Shown here piece after piece: positions 38,278 to 50,268 of a stretch of 64,000 nucleotides of DNA. Positions within the stretch are counted from its first letter, which is position 1. Every line of letters begins with the position of its first letter. Below the pieces are notes generated by a model. It was not told the origin of the DNA, searched no databases, and worked only from the letters and a program-made list of their open reading frames with translations. Origin of the DNA: Rhizohabitans arisaemae (GTDB lineage Bacteria > Actinomycetota > Actinomycetes > Streptosporangiales > Streptosporangiaceae); contig NZ_BLRH01000009.1 in the NCBI RefSeq assembly GCF_025996515.1, positions 744,001 to 808,000 of the forward strand, in the 5' to 3' direction. Both the position numbers and the translations under genes were made by a program.

Positions 38278-38479
38278 GGTGACAACCTTGGACGTGCGGC
38301 ACCCCGTAAGTGAACCCAGGCTTACAAGAACAGTACTTTCTAACATTGACCGTGACGGTTCATGCCGCACAAAAAGCGCGCGGCACGAACCGTCACGCGC
38401 ATTCTCGCCCCGCAAAAAACGCGGCGCGAGAAGTGCGGACGTAGCTTGACCAGCCCTAAGATCCAGCCACACTTACGAC
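38278..38479 (-). ncRNA. Structured ~200-nt repeat, copy 1 (candidate ncRNA)
   Basis: Shares with copy 2 the blocks GGTGACAACC, GACGTGC, CTTACAAGAACAGTA, TAACATTGACCG, CCTAAGATCCAGCC and CTTACGAC in the same order and spacing. Two stems are present: A (38351-38368 with 38380-38397, 18 bp) and B (38399-38413 with 38421-38436). The single imperfection of stem A is A-C on the plus strand but G-U on the minus strand, so transcription from the minus strand is favoured. Function unknown. Confidence 0.55.
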
Positions 38480-38565
38480 ATCGACCCGGAGAGCCGGAAA
38501 GAAGACTCGGGCTTACGGGCTGGGCCCTATATTCGGATCGTTCTTACCGGGGTGGGCACGTGCGC

Positions 38566-38681
38566 GCTCGAAACGCCCCCGCGATCTGGACTGAGCGATC
38601 TTGCGTCGCGCCGGCGGCGCAAGATCACGAGGGAAGACGCGGGTTACCGGCGTTTCGAGCCGGCCGAGCGAAGGCTCGGCC
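38566..38681. other. Large nested hairpin plus adjacent stem-loop
   Basis: GCTCGAAACGCC (38566-38577) pairs with GGCGTTTCGAGC (38649-38660); the stem continues with CCCGCG/CGCGGG after a 5-nt TTACC bulge on one side. Inside is a second stem, GATCTTGCG/CGCAAGATC (38597-38605 with 38618-38626). Immediately after comes an 8-bp stem-loop (GGCCGAGC-GAAG-GCTCGGCC, 38662-38681). It lies between the two copies of the structured repeat and probably belongs to the same locus. Confidence 0.5.
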
Positions 38682-38820
38682 CAAAAATACAGGCTCTCAA
38701 CGGCGACCTCACCTAACACGGTCCCCACGTGCGTTGTCGTCGCTTGAGCCTACGCCTATCGAGAGGCACTCCCGACCTACCCGGCCTAAGGAAAGCGGCC
38801 AGACAAGAAAGAGACGTCCA

Positions 38821-39024
38821 GGTGACAACCTCGGACGTGCAGTACCCCGCTAGGCACGATCACGCTTACAAGAACAGTATTTTTTAACATTGACCGCGGC
38901 TGTCGGAGCCGGACAAAGAACGTCCGACACCAACAGCCGCGCGCATTCTCGCGCCGCAAAGACCGCGGCACGAGAAGTGCGAACGTAGCGCCTTGGGCAC
39001 CTAAGATCCAGCCGTGCTTACGAC
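38821..39024 (-). ncRNA. Structured ~200-nt repeat, copy 2 (candidate ncRNA)
   Basis: Second copy, 543 bp from the first. Stem A (38895-38914 with 38922-38941, 20 positions) has a different sequence from copy 1 yet still pairs, and two of its three imperfections become G-U pairs if read on the minus strand. Stem B (38943-38957 with 38965-38980) keeps the same bulge as copy 1 and gains one minus-strand G-U. The single-stranded flanks are much more conserved than the stems, the pattern expected of a folded RNA. Confidence 0.55.
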
Positions 39025-39111
39025 CCGGACTCGGGAACCCCTTACGGAAATTCGGGCCTGCCCGGTTCAGGCATCTCGGCTTAGCGAATGCTCCGGTCCA
39101 AAGACACCGGG

Positions 39112-40572
39112 TCAGTGTGCGGTCGGGGGGGCTTCCAGGGGGACTCGGGGGCCGGTGACGGCGTCGCCGATGCAGTGGACGCGGAGGGCGTTGGTGGAGC
39201 CGGCGGTGCCGGGGGGCGAGCCGGCGACGATGACCACCTTGTCGCCTTTCTCCAGCCGGCCCAGGTGCAGGAGCGCGGACTCCACCTGGCGGACCATCTC
39301 GTCGGTGTGGTTCGCGAACGGGACGAGGAAGGTTTCGACGCCCCAGGTGAGGGCGAGCTGGGAGCGGATGTGCTGCTCGCTGGTGAACGCGAGCAGCGGG
39401 ATCGGCGACCGGTAGCGGGCCAGGCGGCGCGCGGTCTCGCCGGTCATGGTGAAGGCGACGAGGGCCTTGGCCTTGACGATGGCGCCCACTTCGGCGGCGG
39501 CCCGCGCGATCGCCCCACCCGTGGTCTCGGGCATCCGCTCCAGGGTGTGGGTGGCGCGCAGGCTCAGCTCCTCCGCGGTGGCGGCGATGCGGGCCATGGT
39601 GGAGACCGATTCGACGGGGTACGCGCCCACGGAGGTCTCGCCGGAGAGCATGACCGCGTCGGCGCCGTCGATCACGGCGTTGGCGACGTCGGAGGCTTCG
39701 GCCCGGGTGGGCCGGGGCGCGCTGACCATGGATTCCAGCATCTGGGTGGCGACGATGACCGGCCGGGCCTTCTCCAGGCAATACTGGATCGCCTGCTTCT
39801 GCACCAGGGGGACCCGCTCCAGCGGGAGCTCCACGCCGAGGTCACCCCGGGCGATCATGATGCCGTCGAAGGCCTCGACGATCTCCTTCAGCAGGTCCAC
39901 CGCCTGCGGCTTCTCGATCTTGGCCAGCAGCGGGAGCCGGAGACCCTCCTCCTCCATGATCGCGTAGGCGAGGTCGGCGTCCTCGGGTGCCCGGACGAAG
40001 GAGAGCGCGACCATGTCGACCCCGGTGCGCAGCGCCCAGCGCAGGTCGGCGATGTCCTTCTCGGTCAGCGCGGGGACCGAGACGGCCACCCCCGGCAGGT
40101 TGAGACCCTTGTTGTCGGAGATCATCCCCCCGACGACCACCCGCGTCCGCACCCGCGGACCGTCCACGGAGATGACCTCGAGCGCGACCCGGCCGTCGTC
40201 CACCAGGATCCCGTCGCCGGGCTTCACGTCTCCCGGCAGCCCCGCGTAGGTGGTCGAGACCTCCTGACGGTCCCCCGGCACGTCCTCCGTCGTCACGGTG
40301 AAGACGTCGCCGAACCCCAGCCGGACGGGCCCCTCGGCGAACCTCCCGACCCTGATCTTGGGGCCCTGGAGGTCGGCGAGCACGCCCACCCCGCGCCCCA
40401 ACTCGGCGGCGGCGGCCCGTACCCGGTCATACACCTCGCGGTGCTGCTCGTGCGTACCGTGGCTGAGGTTGATCCGCGCCACGTCCATCCCCGCGGCGAC
40501 CAGCTCACGAATCCGCTCGGGAGAGGCGGTGGCGGGGCCCAGGGTGCATACGATTTTCGCTCGACGACTCAC
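39112..40572 (-). CDS. pyk: Pyruvate kinase
   Basis: Glycolytic enzyme converting phosphoenolpyruvate and ADP to pyruvate and ATP, 486 aa. The GTG start gives [15 protein letters not shown], the normal N-terminus; the longer upstream frame is not homologous. Visible motifs: ARINLSHG, the catalytic Lys in [35 protein letters not shown] and the effector-side C-terminal domain ending near [13 protein letters not shown]. On the minus strand TAGGCT (40580-40585) lies 7 nt before the GTG, so the transcript may be leaderless. Standard length. Confidence 0.96.
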   Translation of the reverse strand: MSRRAKIVCTLGPATASPERIRELVAAGMDVARINLSHGTHEQHREVYDRVRAAAAELGRGVGVLADLQGPKIRVGRFAEGPVRLGFGDVFTVTTEDVPGDRQEVSTTYAGLPGDVKPGDGILVDDGRVALEVISVDGPRVRTRVVVGGMISDNKGLNLPGVAVSVPALTEKDIADLRWALRTGVDMVALSFVRAPEDADLAYAIMEEEGLRLPLLAKIEKPQAVDLLKEIVEAFDGIMIARGDLGVELPLERVPLVQKQAIQYCLEKARPVIVATQMLESMVSAPRPTRAEASDVANAVIDGADAVMLSGETSVGAYPVESVSTMARIAATAEELSLRATHTLERMPETTGGAIARAAAEVGAIVKAKALVAFTMTGETARRLARYRSPIPLLAFTSEQHIRSQLALTWGVETFLVPFANHTDEMVRQVESALLHLGRLEKGDKVVIVAGSPPGTAGSTNALRVHCIGDAVTGPRVPLEAPPTAH

Positions 40573-40670
40573 ACGCCCAAGCCTAATTGGTACAGACCAC
40601 TTGATTGTGACGACCACCAGACCTGCGGAAGAAAACCGGGTGCCCAACTTCACCGACACCCGGCCGCCCA

Positions 40671-40690
40671 TACATGTAAAATGCATGCAT
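40671..40690 (+). promoter_or_regulatory. Palindromes at the toxin-antitoxin start
   Basis: TACATGTA (40671-40678) and ATGCATGCAT (40681-40690) are adjacent perfect palindromes; the second runs into the antitoxin ATG at 40689. TAAAAT (40677-40682) sits about 6 nt before the ATG and could be a -10 of a leaderless transcript. Ribbon-helix-helix antitoxins usually bind such palindromes to autoregulate. Confidence 0.45.
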
Positions 40691-40946
40691 GGTTGCACTG
40701 CAGATCCGTGATGTACCGGAAGATGTGAGAGACGCCCTCGCCGACACCGCGAAAGTGCGTGGGATGTCGCTTCAGGGGCTGTTGCTGGAGCTGGTCACCA
40801 CCGAAGCCCGGCGTGCACGAAATCTCGCCGCGCTGGACCGAGCCCGCCAGATCACCGGAAAGTACGACTCCCGGCCCGGTGAAGCGGCAGCCGAGCTCGC
40901 AGCCGCACGAGCTGAACGCGAGGCCGCATGGGAAGACCTCCCGTGA
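40689..40946 (+). CDS. Ribbon-helix-helix antitoxin, VapB/FitA type
   Basis: 85-aa DNA-binding antitoxin. The N-terminus (MVALQIRDVPEDVRDALADTAKVRGMSLQGLLLELV) is a FitA/VapB-like ribbon-helix-helix with the short beta strand LQIRDV; the C-terminal half is charged and Ala-rich, typical of the toxin-neutralising tail. It overlaps the PIN-domain toxin gene, which supports a type II module. Expected role: dimeric repressor of its own promoter and inhibitor of the toxin. Confidence 0.88.
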   Translation: MVALQIRDVPEDVRDALADTAKVRGMSLQGLLLELVTTEARRARNLAALDRARQITGKYDSRPGEAAAELAAARAEREAAWEDLP

Positions 40947-41350
40947 TTGTCGTTGATGCTTCAGCTTTGGTGGAGGCCCTTACGGGAAACGGTGCGGTCG
41001 GTGAAGAAGCCCGATCCGCCTTGGCTGCGGATCACCGGTGGGCCGCGCCATCCCACCTTCTTCTCGAAACCGTCTCCGTTGTCAGAGGACGCCTCCTCGG
41101 TCACAAGATCTCTCCGGCGGTCGCGGAGGAGGCGATCAAGGCCCTCGGTGACATCGTGGTGGATCGAGTGGACGAGTCGACTCTCCTCCATAGGATCTGG
41201 GACCTGCGCAGCAACCTGACAGCTTACGACGCCGCGTACGTCGCGGCGGCCGAAGCCTTGGGTTGTGCGCTGATCACCGCCGATGGAAAGCTCGCACGAT
41301 CAACCGGACCACGTTGTGAGATCCGACTCCTCGAAGGTTTCCATCCCTGA
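40943..41350 (+). CDS. PIN-domain toxin, VapC family
   Basis: Ribonuclease toxin, 135 aa from the GTG at 40943, which forms a GTGA overlap with the antitoxin stop and yields the family-typical start MIVVDASALVEAL. An in-frame ATG at 40928 would add five residues and cannot be excluded. PIN acidic residues are all present: Asp in VVDAS, Glu in HLLLETVS, Asp in TAYDAAYVAAA and Asp in ITADGKLA. VapC toxins cleave tRNA or rRNA; the target here is unknown. It converges on gltD. Confidence 0.88.
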   Translation: MIVVDASALVEALTGNGAVGEEARSALAADHRWAAPSHLLLETVSVVRGRLLGHKISPAVAEEAIKALGDIVVDRVDESTLLHRIWDLRSNLTAYDAAYVAAAEALGCALITADGKLARSTGPRCEIRLLEGFHP

Positions 41351-41409
41351 CGGGTCCACAGCTCCCCGATCGGCCGTACGGGCTGCGCGGGTGACGGCGC
41401 ACCAGGGCC

Positions 41410-41439
41410 GTCGCGCACCGCGCCGTTGCGGTGCGCGAC
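41410..41439. terminator. Hairpin between vapC and gltD
   Basis: Perfect 11-bp stem (GTCGCGCACCG/CGGTGCGCGAC) with an 8-nt loop between two convergent genes. No T run, so it is either a factor-assisted or U-less actinobacterial terminator. Confidence 0.5.
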
Positions 41440-41463
41440 AGCGGACCAGGTGGCCGGGGACCG

Positions 41464-42954
41464 TCAGGCCAATGACCTGGCGGTGGGGGGGATGGCGACG
41501 GGCAGGGCGGTGTGGCCGGTGAGGTGGCGGTCCACCGCGGCGGCGGCGGAGCGGCCCTCGGCGATCGCCCAGACGATCAGCGACTGGCCCCGGCCGATGT
41601 CCCCGGCGACGAACACCCCCGGCACTCCTGACATGTACGACTTGTCCCGGGCGACGTTGCCCCGGGCGTCGAAGAAGGAGTCCGGGTCGGCGGCCTGGGT
41701 CGCGAGGTCCTCCAGGAGGCCCTCCCGCTCCGGCCCGGCGAAGCCGAGCGCGAATGTGACCAGGTCGGCCGGGATCTCCCGCTCGGTCCCCGGCACGGGC
41801 TCGAAGCGCGTCTCCGGACCCCGCACGTCGACCACGCGCAGCGCCCGGACCCGGCCCTGCTCGTCCCCGAGGAACTCAAGGGTGTTGACCCCGTAGACCC
41901 GGTCCCGCTCCCCGCCGAGCAGCTCCTCGTGCGCGCTCTCGACCTTGAACAGCATCGGGTAGGTCGGCCAGGGGTACTCCTTGGACCGGAACGCCGAAGG
42001 CCTGGGCAGGAGTTCGAGCTGGGTGACCGAGGCCGCGCCCTGGCGCACCGCCGTACCCACGCAGTCGGCCCCGGTGTCGCCGCCCCCGATGACCACCACG
42101 TGCTTGCCCGCGGCGCTGATCAGGTCGGGGACGTGGTCCCCCTCCTGGACCTTGTTGGCCCGGGGCAGGTAGTCCATCGCCTGGTGGACACCCGCCAGGT
42201 GGCGGCCCGGCGCACCCCGCAGGAAGTCGTTGGGGCGGGTCGCCCCACCGGCCAGCACCACCGCGTCGTAGTCCCGGGTCAGGTCGGCGGCGGTGACGTC
42301 GACGCCGACGTTCACCGAGGTGCGGAACTCGGTCCCCTCGGCCCGCATCTGGGCGAGCCGGCGGTCCAGGTGCCGCTTCTCCATCTTGAACTCGGGGATC
42401 CCGTAGCGGAGCAGGCCGCCGATCCGGTCGGCCCGCTCGTACACGACGACCTCGTGCCCGGCCCGGGTGAGCTGCTGCGCGGCGGCGAGCCCGGCGGGGC
42501 CCGAGCCGACGACCGCGACCCGGTGACCGGTCGCCTTCGCCGGAGGCCGGGGGGTCACCCAGCCCTCCGCCCAGGCCCGGTCGATGATCTCGACCTCGAC
42601 CCGCTTGATCGCCACCGGGTCGGAGTTGATCCCGAGGACGCAGGCGGCCTCACAGGGCGCGGGGCAGAGCCGCCCGGTGAACTCGGGGAAGTTGTTCGTC
42701 GCGTGCAGCCGCTCGATCCCCTCCCGCCAGTCGCCCCGGTGGACCAGGTCGTTCCACTCGGGGATGAGGTTCCCGAGCGGGCAGCCGTTGTGGCAGAACG
42801 GGATGCCGCAGTCCATGCAGCGGGAGGCCTGCCGCTCCAGGCGGGCGGGCGGGAACTCCTCGTACACCTCACGCCAGTCCCGGATCCGGACGTCGACGGG
42901 GCGCCGCCGAGGCAGCTCGCGGTCGTGGTTCAGAAAACCCTTGGGGTCGGCCAT
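41464..42954 (-). CDS. gltD: Glutamate synthase small subunit
   Basis: NADPH-oxidising beta subunit of GOGAT, 496 aa. The N-terminal part has the Cys motifs for two 4Fe-4S clusters (CMDCGIPFCHNGCPLGN and CPAPCEAAC), then an FAD-binding GSGPAGLAAA dinucleotide fold, and a second nucleotide fold with VVIGGGDTGADCVG for NADPH. It transfers electrons to the large subunit for reductive glutamate synthesis from glutamine and 2-oxoglutarate. It starts 12 nt after gltB with AGGAGG upstream, a normal gltBD operon. Confidence 0.96.
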   Translation of the reverse strand: MADPKGFLNHDRELPRRRPVDVRIRDWREVYEEFPPARLERQASRCMDCGIPFCHNGCPLGNLIPEWNDLVHRGDWREGIERLHATNNFPEFTGRLCPAPCEAACVLGINSDPVAIKRVEVEIIDRAWAEGWVTPRPPAKATGHRVAVVGSGPAGLAAAQQLTRAGHEVVVYERADRIGGLLRYGIPEFKMEKRHLDRRLAQMRAEGTEFRTSVNVGVDVTAADLTRDYDAVVLAGGATRPNDFLRGAPGRHLAGVHQAMDYLPRANKVQEGDHVPDLISAAGKHVVVIGGGDTGADCVGTAVRQGAASVTQLELLPRPSAFRSKEYPWPTYPMLFKVESAHEELLGGERDRVYGVNTLEFLGDEQGRVRALRVVDVRGPETRFEPVPGTEREIPADLVTFALGFAGPEREGLLEDLATQAADPDSFFDARGNVARDKSYMSGVPGVFVAGDIGRGQSLIVWAIAEGRSAAAAVDRHLTGHTALPVAIPPTARSLA

Positions 42955-42966
42955 CTGCGGATCCTC

Positions 42967-47490
<4,524 letters not shown>

Positions 47491-47558
47491 GGAACCCTCC
47501 TGTCGTCGTTGCTGCCGGTGGTGCTCGCAGATGGGACGACATTGGCCCTGCTGCCTTT

Positions 47559-47582
47559 CGGTGAGTAGAGGTTACCTCACCG
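47559..47582 (-). promoter_or_regulatory. Inverted repeat in the gltB leader
   Basis: CGGTGAG at 47559-47565 is complementary to CTCACCG at 47576-47582, and the interior contains the shorter palindrome GAGGTTACCTC. It lies 69-92 nt upstream of gltB in the divergent gap with the BpsA-like gene. It could be an operator or an RNA hairpin. Confidence 0.35.
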
Positions 47583-47710
47583 TTGGACTTATGCCCGCTG
47601 GGGGGCGTTTCACTACATTTACCCTGCATAACGGCGAAATCACCTTAACTCTTCCCGGTTCACCCCCTGAGATCGCCGACTGACGTATCCCGGCGCAATA
47701 GGCTGAATCA

Positions 47711-49252
47711 ATGACCACGCCCGCACTCTCGGAACTGCTCAGCGACGCCGGAGTGGACGCGCGCCGCCTCCGGCACGCGCTCGCGCTCCTGGCCGACGGC
47801 CGGTGGTGGACCGTGGGCGACCTGGTCCGGGAGACCGCCACCTCACGCCGGACCGTCGAGGCGCTGCTCCGCACCGTGGAACTCGACCACGAGGGCGACC
47901 GGTTCCGCCTGACCCGGTCCGAGCGCTACGACGACCAGGCCCTCGCCGACCCCGTCGGGCACCTGCTCGCGGCGCACGCCGAGACCGTCGCCTCGATGGA
48001 GCGGCTCATCGCCCGGGGGCCCCGCGGCCGGGCCCGCCTCGACCACGTCTCCGCCACCGCCGAGACCGTGGTCCGCCGGGCGCTCCTGCTCGGAGCCAGG
48101 TTCTGGCTCCCCGGCTCCCGGATCCTCTTCGTCGGCGACCACGACCTCACCTCGGTCGCCGTCTCCATGATCCACCCCGAGGCCGAGGTGCTCGTCGTCG
48201 ACATCGACGACCGGATCCTGCGGTACATCGCCGAGGTGACCCGGGACGCCGTCACCTGCCGCTGGGCCGACCTCCGCCTCGGCCTCGCCCCGTCCGCGGC
48301 CGGATGGGCCGACCTGACGGTCACCGACCCGCCGTACTCGCCCGGCGGCGTCGGGCTCTTCCTCGCCCGCTCCGCCGAGGCCCTGCGCGACCGGGAGCAC
48401 GGCAGGCTCGTCCTGGCGTACGGCGTGAGCGAGCGCACCCCCGCGCTGGCGCTGAAGGTCCAGGAGACCATCGTCGGCCTCAACCTCGCCACCGAGGCGA
48501 TGTGGCCGGACTTCAACCGGTACCACGGCGCGCAGGCGATCGGCAGCGCCGCCGACCTGTACGTCCTCCGGCCGACCAGCAAGACCTGGCCCGCGATCGC
48601 GGGCCTGCCGGAGCGGCTCGCGATCTACACCCAGGGGCCGCAGTCGGTGGAGTCCACGGCGCACGCCGGCACCCCCCTCGGCACCGACCTGGTCGACTTC
48701 CTCAAGCCCTCGCTCCTGGTCGGCGACTGGCCGCCCGGCGACCTGCCGAGGACCCGGCTCTCCACCTGGCTGGCCCGGCCGTTCGCCGCGGACGTGGACC
48801 GGGTCGCCGTCGCCGTCCCCGCCGGGCTCACCGCGGCCTTCCCCCGGCTCCTGCTCGCCTCACGCTCCCCCCACGTCGACGTGGTCTCCACCGAGCCCGT
48901 GAGCGACCTGGGGTTCCTCTCGTCGGTCTACAAGTTCGCCGGGGTCCCCGGGCGGCTGAGCGCGGTACGGCTGCCGCGGCCCGATCCGGCGACCCCGGAG
49001 GCGATCGTGCGGCGCGTCCTGGACAACGCCCACGGCAAAGTGCCGAACAACCTGCGCGAAGGGCTGATCGCCTATGTCAGGGCCACCGGGGGTTCGCTGA
49101 CCAAGAACCAGGCCAGGGCGCTGGTGGCGGAGTGCGCGCCCTGGGCCGAGGGGGCGACCGCCCTGGAGCTCCCGCTGCACCGGCTCCGGGAGCTCCCCGA
49201 GGTCGTCGCCCACCTGATCGAGCGGCTTACCGCCGGTTCAGGCGACGGGTGA
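47711..49252 (+). CDS. BpsA-like branched-chain polyamine synthase family protein
   Basis: 513-aa putative aminopropyltransferase related to N4-bis(aminopropyl)spermidine synthase. Residues about 10-75 form a winged-helix-like N-terminus; the central part is a Rossmann methyltransferase-like domain with FVGDHDLTSVAV (the GD-D motif), VVDIDDRIL and TDPPYSPGG, which match the BpsA family's substrate and catalytic motifs. The C-terminal ~150 residues are extra and unrecognised. TAGGCT lies 6 nt before the ATG, suggesting a leaderless transcript. The 3' end overlaps the convergent downstream gene by 26 nt. Whether it makes branched polyamines or modifies another substrate is unknown. Confidence 0.72.
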   Translation: MTTPALSELLSDAGVDARRLRHALALLADGRWWTVGDLVRETATSRRTVEALLRTVELDHEGDRFRLTRSERYDDQALADPVGHLLAAHAETVASMERLIARGPRGRARLDHVSATAETVVRRALLLGARFWLPGSRILFVGDHDLTSVAVSMIHPEAEVLVVDIDDRILRYIAEVTRDAVTCRWADLRLGLAPSAAGWADLTVTDPPYSPGGVGLFLARSAEALRDREHGRLVLAYGVSERTPALALKVQETIVGLNLATEAMWPDFNRYHGAQAIGSAADLYVLRPTSKTWPAIAGLPERLAIYTQGPQSVESTAHAGTPLGTDLVDFLKPSLLVGDWPPGDLPRTRLSTWLARPFAADVDRVAVAVPAGLTAAFPRLLLASRSPHVDVVSTEPVSDLGFLSSVYKFAGVPGRLSAVRLPRPDPATPEAIVRRVLDNAHGKVPNNLREGLIAYVRATGGSLTKNQARALVAECAPWAEGATALELPLHRLRELPEVVAHLIERLTAGSGDG

Positions 49253-50261
49253 TGAAGTCCTTGAAGTCCTCGGCGGTCACCGAGAGCGCGATGAGGTCGT
49301 CGCCGTCGCCGTAGGCGGAGTTGTCGGCCCGGGCCACCCAGGAGACGATCAGGTAGTGGCCGCGCGCCTCGGCGTACGCCTTGCTCGGGCCCTGCAGGAT
49401 GGAATCCGCCATGGGGAACATGAATCCCAGCGCACCGTCCTGCCCCGGATTCGGGTCGGGGTCCAGGCCGACCGCCACCGCCCGCGCCGACGTCTCGTTC
49501 GCCATGTTGAACAGGGCGATCTGGGCGACGTACTCGCGGTTCCGGTTGTAGAAGTATCCCCGGAGCAGCTGGGTGCACCCGCCGGAGACGAGCAGGGCCT
49601 CCAGCCGATCGCCCCAGACCCCGGCCGCGCAGTCGGAGTCGATGCGCGAGTCCTCCAGCTTGAGGTCGAAGCCTTTGTAGGACGGCGTCCGCGCGTCGTC
49701 CGCGAAGGCCTCGTTCTCGGTGACCGGGTCCGGGTCGTCCGCGCGATCGGCCAGCTTGGCGTAGGAGTCTTTGGCGTCGGTCGTGACGAACAGGTCCGGC
49801 ACCGGCCCTTTCGTCCGGCTCTCCGGCGAAGCCGAGGAGGGCGGGGCCGACACGCCGGCGACGGGCTCCGGAACCGACTGCCGGCTCACCGCGAACACGA
49901 CCACGATCACCAGGGCGACCAGCAGCGCGCCGCCTCCCACCAGCAGCCCGGCCAGCACCCCTCCACCGCGCCTCGGCGGTTTGGGCGGTCCGCCGGGCGA
50001 CCCCGGCCAGGTGCCGGGCTGTGCCCCGTACGGTCCTGCGTGCGAAGGGCCGTACTGGGGCTGCGGGCCGTACGGGCCGGGTGGTGGGGGTGGACCCTGA
50101 GGCCGAGACCCATACCGCGGTCCCGGACCGGCCGACCCCGGCTGCTGATAAGGATTGCCGTACGGCTGCTGCGGCGGTGTCCACGGCCGTTGCTCCGGCC
50201 CCCCGTGAGGTCCGTCCTGCACGAGGGAGACGATAGCCCCGTAAGGTAACGAATTGACCAC
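49227..50261 (-). CDS. Proline-rich single-pass membrane protein, paralogue A
   Basis: 344 aa from a GTG start. Residues about 20-95 are Pro/Gly/Tyr/Gln-rich and cytoplasmic, one membrane segment follows (about 101-128, LLVGGGALLVALVIVVVFAV), then an extracytoplasmic domain of about 215 aa. That domain contains two Cys (DCAAGVWGDRLEALLVSGGC) and the motif TQLLRGYFYNRNREYVAQIALFN, shared with the next gene. Function unknown. It is 7 nt after its paralogue and converges with the BpsA-like gene. An internal GTG (VQDGPHGG) is an alternative start. Confidence 0.75.
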   Translation of the reverse strand: MVNSLPYGAIVSLVQDGPHGGPEQRPWTPPQQPYGNPYQQPGSAGPGPRYGSRPQGPPPPPGPYGPQPQYGPSHAGPYGAQPGTWPGSPGGPPKPPRRGGGVLAGLLVGGGALLVALVIVVVFAVSRQSVPEPVAGVSAPPSSASPESRTKGPVPDLFVTTDAKDSYAKLADRADDPDPVTENEAFADDARTPSYKGFDLKLEDSRIDSDCAAGVWGDRLEALLVSGGCTQLLRGYFYNRNREYVAQIALFNMANETSARAVAVGLDPDPNPGQDGALGFMFPMADSILQGPSKAYAEARGHYLIVSWVARADNSAYGDGDDLIALSVTAEDFKDFITRRLNRR

Positions 50262-50268
50262 CCAGGTT

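Larger units (their letters stand above)
38092..39111. other. 1-kb non-coding locus rich in hairpins
   Basis: No believable protein gene. It contains two diverged copies of a ~200-nt structured element (38278-38479 and 38821-39024), a large nested hairpin between them (38566-38681), and further small stems (for example GACTTCCG/CGGAAAGTC near 38225-38249). Spurious minus-strand reading frames cross it but have no codon signature and merge with antisense of pyk. It is downstream of pyk and upstream of the VOC gene on the minus strand. Confidence 0.65.

Noticed and set aside
38221-38472. Similar minus-strand peptides in the two repeat copies as a small protein family
   Set aside because: Similarity follows RNA-type base pairing rather than codon positions, and the frames continue into antisense of pyk in one copy only.
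38278-39024. CRISPR array or transposable element
   Set aside because: Only two copies, 543 bp apart, with no regular spacers, terminal inverted repeats, target duplications or transposase.
40928-40942. ATG at 40928 as the vapC start
   Set aside because: Not excluded, but the GTG at 40943 forms a GTGA overlap and the usual MIVVDAS N-terminus.
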